Shown here in pieces: positions 7,791 through 12,350 of a DNA stretch of 12,350 nucleotides. The stretch's first letter is position 1; every line of letters begins with the position of its first letter. A program made the position numbers and the translations under genes. The stretch is from JAPLST01 sp964397565 (lineage in GTDB: Bacteria > Auribacterota > UBA3054 > JAPLST01): positions 1-12,350 of the forward strand of contig CAYNJC010000064.1 of NCBI GenBank assembly GCA_964397565.1, given 5' to 3'. The notes beneath the pieces were generated by a model, which saw nothing but the letters and a program-made list of their open reading frames with translations, did no database searches and was not told the origin of the DNA.

Positions 7791-7822
7791 CGGGGCGGAG
7801 AATGTCTCTCCGCCTCGTTTTT
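7791..7822 (+). terminator. Intrinsic terminator of gene 2
   Basis: CGGGGCGGAG (7791-7800) pairs with CTCCGCCTCG (7808-7817), a 10-bp stem with one G-U pair and a 7-base loop. TTTTT at 7818-7822 follows directly. It starts 20 bases after the gene 2 stop and is a complete rho-independent terminator. Confidence 0.85.
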
Positions 7823-7842
7823 ACCTGCGCATGACCTGCGCA
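7823..7842. repeat. Tandem ACCTGCGCA repeat between genes 2 and 3
   Basis: ACCTGCGCA at 7823-7831 is repeated at 7834-7842, 11 bases start to start, so both copies face the same side of the helix. It lies just after the gene 2 terminator and about 36 bases before the possible sigma-54 site of gene 3. It could be a regulator-binding site, or chance in a short intergenic region. Confidence 0.35.
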
Positions 7843-7877
7843 CGGGAGTTTTTTGGACGACGAAGCAAGAGAGCAGC

Positions 7878-7894
7878 TTGGACGATACATTGCC
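7878..7894 (+). promoter_or_regulatory. Possible sigma-54 (-24/-12) promoter of gene 3
   Basis: TTGG (7878-7881) and TTGC (7890-7893) are separated by 8 bases, which puts GG and GC exactly 10 bases apart, the sigma-54 spacing. The inner CACG part of the consensus is not matched. Start of transcription would be near 7905, 18 bases before the ATG and just ahead of the AGGAG site. No sigma-70 promoter is visible in this 150-base gap. PEP-CTERM genes are known in other bacteria to be controlled by the PrsK/PrsR two-component system acting through RpoN, which makes this plausible. Confidence 0.4.
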
Positions 7895-7922
7895 TTTTTT
7901 AACTTCAGCGCAGGAGCAAACC

Positions 7923-10900
7923 ATGCAACGTCACCTTACCTTCACGCTCATCCTCGTGTGTGCCCTGTTGGCGCAGGCTGTGTTGGCCGCCACATCGGTC
8001 ACCTTACCACTGGCGGAAACGAATCAGCCACGCACCCGTTGCGCCTCGCTGGCGGGCACGGACAGTCACCTGTATTTCACACGCTATTGGGCCAACGTTC
8101 TGCCCGGTACCAATTGCGCTTTCTACCGCATCCCGCGTGCCATGACTGGCAGCGGCGATTGGACGGCGCTCGCACCGGCGCCGAAATTTGTGCAAGAACC
8201 GCCCTCGTGGTTTGAGACAAATATAATGCAGAACTGGGCCGGGGCCGGCATGTCGGTCGGCGAGGTGGGCGGCCAGCAGTTTGTCTTTATGTTCGGCAGC
8301 ATTGCCAAAGGCGGCGTCGGCGAAGATATCGGCCGCGATCTGCTGGGCTACAATATCGGCGGCGACGCGTGGGAAATCGTCACCAACCGCTATGACGGGG
8401 GTGGCACGGACGCAGCCTGCACGTTTGTCACCAACAACAGCATTTATGGTTTCTGGACCGGCTGGACGCCGATGCAGCGCTGGAGCTGGGACAAGAATTC
8501 GCTGGGTATTGTGCAGCAAGCCACCGTCGGCAGCGCGGCGTTGCATCCGGTGGCTGGCGTGCGGGTCGGCAACCTAGGTGTGTTCATCGTCTTTCAAAGC
8601 GGATTGGCCAGCGCCAAGTTGATTGCCCAGACGGCGGGCACGCTCGACAGTCTGCTGATCAGCTCGTCCCTGCCGTTCAATGTCGGCATGGGCTGCGCGA
8701 TCGAACGCATTCCGGCGCCGCTGTCCGCCTCCGGCCGCGATGAACTCTGGATCCTGCGCGGCGGCTCCGGCGACAATTCCGGCGATGGCCAACCCAATAA
8801 CACGCCATCCAGCGACGTGCTCGTGCTGGCCTTTACCAACACCCCGACGTCGATCGCCATCGTATCCCAGCGGCGCATCAGCCTGCCCTATCCTACCGGC
8901 GCGGTGGGCAGCAGCATGGCGCGCGTCAGCAATCTCGTCTATTTCCTGCGCTACGGTGGCGCTACCAACCCTGAAATGTTCAGTATCCCCACCGATTTTA
9001 TATCGCAGAACCCGCCCGAAACTCCCTGGCCGCTCAATGGCAACAACAAACAACGCCAAGGCTGGTACACCAACGGCTGGGCACTGACCGGCGGCAGGAT
9101 TCTCTGGACCAATCAAACTCAGACTGGCGTTGGTATTTATGGCAGCGGCGTGACCGATGGCCAGCGCTTCTACCTGCCGGTCGATCCCGCGCCGGGCAAC
9201 AATAACAAGGAGTTACTCGCGATTGACGTCAATGGCGGCACGAATGTCTGGGCGATTGACTTGGTCGACTGGGCCAACGGCACGCCTGCGCTCTCGCAAG
9301 ACCGGGTCTACATTGGTGACAACGCCGGCTTCGCCTACGCCGTCAACAAGCTCACCGGCGCGATCATCTGGAGCAACAACCTTGGCGCCGGCTCGTGCAA
9401 CGGCGGCGTCTTGCTCAGCGATGATCGCGTCTACATCGAGGCGGATGGCGATGCCGGCGGCACGTTCTGCCTGAACGCCGACAGCGGCGCCGTGCTGTGG
9501 CACAACAATGCGCCGACCAACGCCGGCACGTGGACGGGCAATGGCCCGTCGCTCAGCCCAAATGGCGCCGCCGTCTATGTGCATACGGAAGGTGACGCCG
9601 GCGGCCGGATTTTCGCCATGGATGCCCTGACCGGCTCCACGCTCTGGTATCGCGTCTACGCCAGTGGCTGGGGCGGGCAAGAGCCGATCGTGGACAATGC
9701 CGGCAATATCTATTGCGCCTCCGACGGGGTCACCACGCCCGCTGGCAATGATGTGCTGATCAGCCTCCAACCGAATGGCACGACCAACTGGATCTACGAC
9801 CTCGGCATGAACGCCGCCTGGTCCCACGGCGGCTATGCCTTAAGCCCGGATGGCGCCACGATCTATTGCAGCCGGCGCAGTGGCGGCGGCGGAACGGGCA
9901 TCGGCCTGACGGCGATTACCACCGCCACCGGCACGAAGAAATGGGATTCCGCCTGCGGTGACACCGGCGGTGGCTGCGTTTTTGGCGCGGGCAACATCAT
10001 TCTAGGCGTCTTCGAAACCGCCACGGGCCGTGCTGTTAAAGCAATCAAAGATAACGGTGCCAGCGGCGATGTCCTTTGGAGCACGCAAATTGCCAGCAGT
10101 GGCAATATGTGGACATGGCCGACGCTGTTGCCGAATGGCGATGTGATTGCCATGACCGAATTTGTCATCGCACACATCACCCTGCCTGCGCCCAGCTCGC
10201 AACTGGCGGCCTACGAAGCCATGAATTACCCGGTGGGCAGTCTCGGCGGCCAGACCGGCGGCTACGGCTGGGGCAGCGCATGGGACGGCAGCAAGCCAGT
10301 CGTGGCGGATGGCTTGACCTATGAACAAGGCGGCCAGCGCCTCGCCACGGCTGGCAACAAGATCAGCGTCGCCTCGGGTGCCGAATCCAATCGCCGCTTG
10401 CTGACGAATGGGTTTGAGTATCTACTCTCGCCAAGCGGCGGCTTCTGTGGCGATGGCAAGACGCTCTGGCTCAGCTTGCTGCTGAAAGATGCGTCAACCA
10501 CGGTAGACGCTTATGGCGGCCTCTGGCTGAATAACGTCGCCGGCACAAGCCAGACTGGCTGGGACATCACCCGCAACTGGGGCGCATACCGCTGGTTCAT
10601 TGAGGCGTCGGAAACCGGCACCAGTATTCTGCACACGGCGTTTTACACGACGAATCAGCCGCAAGCCACGTTGTTCGTTGCCAAAATGGAGTTTCTCCCC
10701 GGCAACGAGCTGTGCTCGTTCTGGTTCAACCCGCCGCTCTCGAATGCGCCGCCCGCACCGGATTATGTCCTGTCGGTCAGCAATTTCAGCTTCTCGGGCG
10801 TGCATCTGTCCGGCAGTGATCTCATCTATGACGATGAAATCCGCGCCGGTGAAACATGGCAATCCGTCGTGCCCATCGCCGCCCCGCCGATTGGCTGGTG

Positions 10901-11363
10901 CAATCTGCAGTGGCCGTATACCTTGACCGTCGTGAACACCAACGGGCCGGGCGTCTCCGACAAAGTCTATGGCCAAGTTTGGATTGACGGCGTCACGTCC
11001 GAACCCGGGCCGACCCCCGGGCTGAAAGCATGGATCGGCTATGGCCCCAGCAACGCCTTGCCGAATGCGCCGTCGTGGACATGGACAATGGCAGACTTCA
11101 ACGTGCAAGTCGGCAACAATGATGAGTTCCACACCAACTTCGTCATTGCGCAGGCGGTCTCGGCTGGTGACTATGCCTACTGCTACTACTACGAGTATCA
11201 GACCAACGCCGCGCCCAGCACGGGCTATGGGCAAAAAGACGGCGGGCCGCGCATGCTGGCCACCTACAATCCTGCCCAATCGGGCATTCTCACGGTCGTG
11301 CCGGAGCCGGCGCTGCTGTTGGGTCTGGTGACGGGTCTGGTGCTCTGGCTGCGCAAACGATAA
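7923..11363 (+). CDS. Exported PEP-CTERM protein: kelch-like N-terminus, PQQ-type propeller, LamG-like domain
   Basis: The 1146-aa product starts at an ATG preceded by AGGAG (7912-7916) at six bases. The signal peptide covers residues 1-22 (cleavage VLA/A). Residues ~23-365 show kelch-like spacing (hydrophobic-G-x-x-hydrophobic strands, YNIGGDAWEIV, FVFMFG), so a further propeller is possible but not certain. Residues 369 to ~760 are a PQQ-type propeller opening WPLNGNNKQRQGWYTNG with eight W-ended repeats, clearly more diverged than the gene 1/gene 2 pair. Residues ~764-983 begin YEAMNYPVGSLGG and end YDDEIRAGETW, a LamG-like sandwich, here placed after the propeller. Residues ~990-1120 (WCNLQWP..., YGQVWIDGVT, final DYAYCYYYEY) form a separate beta-rich domain whose name I do not know. 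VPEP at 1126-1129, a hydrophobic span and WLRKR end the protein. Its sorting tail is closer to gene 1 than to gene 2. I infer a surface adhesin or matrix role. Confidence 0.9.
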   Translation: MQRHLTFTLILVCALLAQAVLAATSVTLPLAETNQPRTRCASLAGTDSHLYFTRYWANVLPGTNCAFYRIPRAMTGSGDWTALAPAPKFVQEPPSWFETNIMQNWAGAGMSVGEVGGQQFVFMFGSIAKGGVGEDIGRDLLGYNIGGDAWEIVTNRYDGGGTDAACTFVTNNSIYGFWTGWTPMQRWSWDKNSLGIVQQATVGSAALHPVAGVRVGNLGVFIVFQSGLASAKLIAQTAGTLDSLLISSSLPFNVGMGCAIERIPAPLSASGRDELWILRGGSGDNSGDGQPNNTPSSDVLVLAFTNTPTSIAIVSQRRISLPYPTGAVGSSMARVSNLVYFLRYGGATNPEMFSIPTDFISQNPPETPWPLNGNNKQRQGWYTNGWALTGGRILWTNQTQTGVGIYGSGVTDGQRFYLPVDPAPGNNNKELLAIDVNGGTNVWAIDLVDWANGTPALSQDRVYIGDNAGFAYAVNKLTGAIIWSNNLGAGSCNGGVLLSDDRVYIEADGDAGGTFCLNADSGAVLWHNNAPTNAGTWTGNGPSLSPNGAAVYVHTEGDAGGRIFAMDALTGSTLWYRVYASGWGGQEPIVDNAGNIYCASDGVTTPAGNDVLISLQPNGTTNWIYDLGMNAAWSHGGYALSPDGATIYCSRRSGGGGTGIGLTAITTATGTKKWDSACGDTGGGCVFGAGNIILGVFETATGRAVKAIKDNGASGDVLWSTQIASSGNMWTWPTLLPNGDVIAMTEFVIAHITLPAPSSQLAAYEAMNYPVGSLGGQTGGYGWGSAWDGSKPVVADGLTYEQGGQRLATAGNKISVASGAESNRRLLTNGFEYLLSPSGGFCGDGKTLWLSLLLKDASTTVDAYGGLWLNNVAGTSQTGWDITRNWGAYRWFIEASETGTSILHTAFYTTNQPQATLFVAKMEFLPGNELCSFWFNPPLSNAPPAPDYVLSVSNFSFSGVHLSGSDLIYDDEIRAGETWQSVVPIAAPPIGWCNLQWPYTLTVVNTNGPGVSDKVYGQVWIDGVTSEPGPTPGLKAWIGYGPSNALPNAPSWTWTMADFNVQVGNNDEFHTNFVIAQAVSAGDYAYCYYYEYQTNAAPSTGYGQKDGGPRMLATYNPAQSGILTVVPEPALLLGLVTGLVLWLRKR

Positions 11364-11395
11364 GAACCATCAGTAGCATACGCCTGAAAGCACAA

Positions 11396-11430
11396 CGGAA
11401 GGCGGGGGATTGCCCCCGCCTTTCGTTTTT
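11396..11430 (+). terminator. Intrinsic terminator of gene 3
   Basis: A 13-bp stem, CGGAAGGCGGGGG (11396-11408) with CCCCCGCCTTTCG (11413-11425), contains one G-U pair and closes on the 4-base loop ATTG. TTTTT follows at 11426-11430. This is the strongest terminator in the window. The last two T of its tract are also the first two bases of the gene 4 -35 box. Confidence 0.9.
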
Positions 11431-11457
11431 GACAGCGGCTCCATAAAACAGTATAAT
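11429..11457 (+). promoter_or_regulatory. Perfect-consensus sigma-70 promoter of gene 4
   Basis: TTGACA at 11429-11434, a 17-base spacer and TATAAT at 11452-11457 match the sigma-70 consensus at every position. Transcription should start near 11464, giving a leader of about 67 bases. The spacer holds no GG-N10-GC pattern or ATTGC, unlike the promoters of genes 1 and 2. Strong constitutive transcription is expected unless repressed. Confidence 0.88.
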
Positions 11458-11477
11458 TAGAAAAAATACCCACAACT

Positions 11478-11506
11478 GGAACCAGCACACGTTGGTGACC
11501 GGTTCC
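11478..11506 (+). promoter_or_regulatory. Inverted repeat GGAACC...GGTTCC in the gene 4 leader
   Basis: GGAACC (11478-11483) can pair with GGTTCC (11501-11506) across a 17-base loop. ACCA (11481-11484) could instead pair with TGGT (11493-11496), so two exclusive structures are possible. It lies between the inferred transcription start and the GGGAG ribosome site (11519-11523). It may be a leader hairpin or an operator. Confidence 0.35.
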
Positions 11507-11530
11507 ACTAAGCCCACCGGGAGACATCCG

Positions 11531-12350
11531 ATGAAAACAAACCTGCTTGTTCTGCTGATTGCAGCCGGCATGGCAATGACACTCTGCGGCGCCAGCGCAT
11601 GGCCGCATTGGAAGCATGACATCGCTAACACCGCCGCCGCCTTGCACGGCACGCGCGCCGTGCCCACGCCACGCTGGCAATACCCCGTGCCCGGCATCAG
11701 TGATGGGCAGCAGGGCGTCGTGCTGGATGCATCCAATAATGTCATTTTTCTGACGACCGGAACGGGCGAGATTATTTCAATGAGCCCCACTGGCACAAAT
11801 TGGATCACCAAGATCGGCGGCGGTGGCAATTGGGGCGGCGTCAGTTATGGCAACAACAATATTGTCTATGGCACGCCCTACAGCAGCACCTCCGGCGTCT
11901 ATGCCCTCAATGCGGAGAATGGCAGCATCAACTGGTCATATAGCAATGCCGGTGACAGTGACAATGTTCCCACGATCGGCCCCGACGGCACAATTTACGC
12001 CCTCAATGGCGCCGCACAATTGGTGGCCTTGACCGACCTCGGCGCCAGTTATACCGTAAAATGGACGCGCGCCATCGGCGGCGGCGGCTATGAAGGTGCC
12101 GGCGCAGTGCCGGTCTGGCAAGATCCCGTCGGCAGCGGCATTTATTTGTGGGTCAACACCGAAGGCAGTGCCGCCGGCGTCAATAACATGACCATCCTGC
12201 GCGACGATGGCACCCAGGCCACCGTCCTGGCAACACTGCCGGTCGGCAAGTCATGGAGCAAAGGCGCCGTGCGCGATGGCTTGTGCTACCTGTCAACCTT
12301 CACCGATTATGGCACGTCAAATCTCTATTGCTTGAGCACGACCGGCCTTG
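11531..12350 (+). CDS. Exported PQQ-type beta-propeller protein, 5' part (runs off the window)
   Basis: The frame is open from the ATG at 11531 to the right edge: 273 complete codons with no stop. GGGAG at 11519-11523 is seven bases upstream. Residues 1-23 are a signal peptide (MKTNLL, hydrophobic core, cleavage after ASA); the Cys at 19 is not in a lipobox. Residue 24 onward reads WPHWKHDIANTAAALHG...PRW, the usual first strand of PQQ-repeat propellers (WP...H...G...P...W). Further repeat-like strands include VYALNAENGSINWSY at about 123-137 and IYALNG near 153. It lacks the KQRQGWYTNG block of genes 1-3 and starts the propeller directly after the signal peptide, so it belongs to a more distant subgroup. 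Whether it ends in PEP-CTERM is unknown. A binding or BamB-like structural role is inferred; no catalytic residues are visible. Confidence 0.85.
   Translation, partial: MKTNLLVLLIAAGMAMTLCGASAWPHWKHDIANTAAALHGTRAVPTPRWQYPVPGISDGQQGVVLDASNNVIFLTTGTGEIISMSPTGTNWITKIGGGGNWGGVSYGNNNIVYGTPYSSTSGVYALNAENGSINWSYSNAGDSDNVPTIGPDGTIYALNGAAQLVALTDLGASYTVKWTRAIGGGGYEGAGAVPVWQDPVGSGIYLWVNTEGSAAGVNNMTILRDDGTQATVLATLPVGKSWSKGAVRDGLCYLSTFTDYGTSNLYCLSTTGL

Noticed and set aside
11002..11022. Inverted repeat around CCCGGG in gene 3.
   Set aside because: It lies inside the coding sequence and is explained by codons for the Pro/Gly-rich SEPGPTPGL segment; no T-tract or conserved context supports a role.
1..12350. 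CRISPR array, tRNA, rRNA or phage genes.
   Set aside because: No regularly spaced repeats beyond the short pairs listed, no tRNA cloverleaf or rRNA sequence, and no phage-type proteins were seen on either strand.

Overview
The window holds four co-directional (+ strand) genes for exported proteins: three complete and one cut by the right edge. The three complete products each carry an N-terminal signal peptide, an eight-repeat PQQ-type (BamB-like) beta-propeller and a C-terminal PEP-CTERM sorting tail (VPEP, hydrophobic segment, RKR). That tail implies a Gram-negative bacterium with an exosortase. Moderately GC-rich DNA, parallel beta-helix domains opening with a 'YVAxTGNDANDGLT' motif, and LamG-like domains opening with a 'F/MNYPxG...GG' motif together point to the PVC group (Verrucomicrobiota, Kiritimatiellota or Lentisphaerota). 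This is inferred from protein style; there is no rRNA or housekeeping marker in the window. No exosortase, glycosyltransferase or regulator gene is present.

Layout. 1-60: two copies of a 15-base repeat, possibly the end of a mobile element. 71-3311: gene 1 with a near-consensus sigma-70 promoter, a structured leader, a 995-aa product (LamG-like, beta-helix, propeller, PEP-CTERM) and a terminator-like hairpin. 3312-3474: spacer with a hairpin and a 12-base direct repeat. 3475-7822: gene 2, with the same promoter and leader as gene 1, a 1364-aa product (LamG-like, two beta-helices, propeller, PEP-CTERM) and a good intrinsic terminator. 7823-11430: gene 3, with a possible sigma-54 site, a 1146-aa product (kelch-like N-terminus, propeller, LamG-like, a further beta-sandwich-like domain, PEP-CTERM) and a strong terminator. 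11429-12350: gene 4, with a perfect-consensus sigma-70 promoter overlapping the preceding terminator and the first 273 codons of another exported PQQ-propeller protein.

How the parts fit. Each gene looks like its own transcription unit, so this is a tandem array of secreted or surface-displayed proteins rather than an operon. Genes 1 and 2 are mosaic paralogues: promoter, leader, signal peptide and the last ~1.26 kb are very alike, while the central adhesive or carbohydrate-binding part is diverged. Gene 3 reuses the propeller and anchor but rearranges the other modules. No catalytic residues were recognised; the simplest reading is a set of envelope or matrix proteins with interchangeable binding modules. 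The most interesting points are this modular mosaicism, the duplicated structured leader whose reading frame stays open into the gene, and a shared GG-N5-ACATTGC element (the -24/-12 sigma-54 spacing) in front of all three PEP-CTERM genes.
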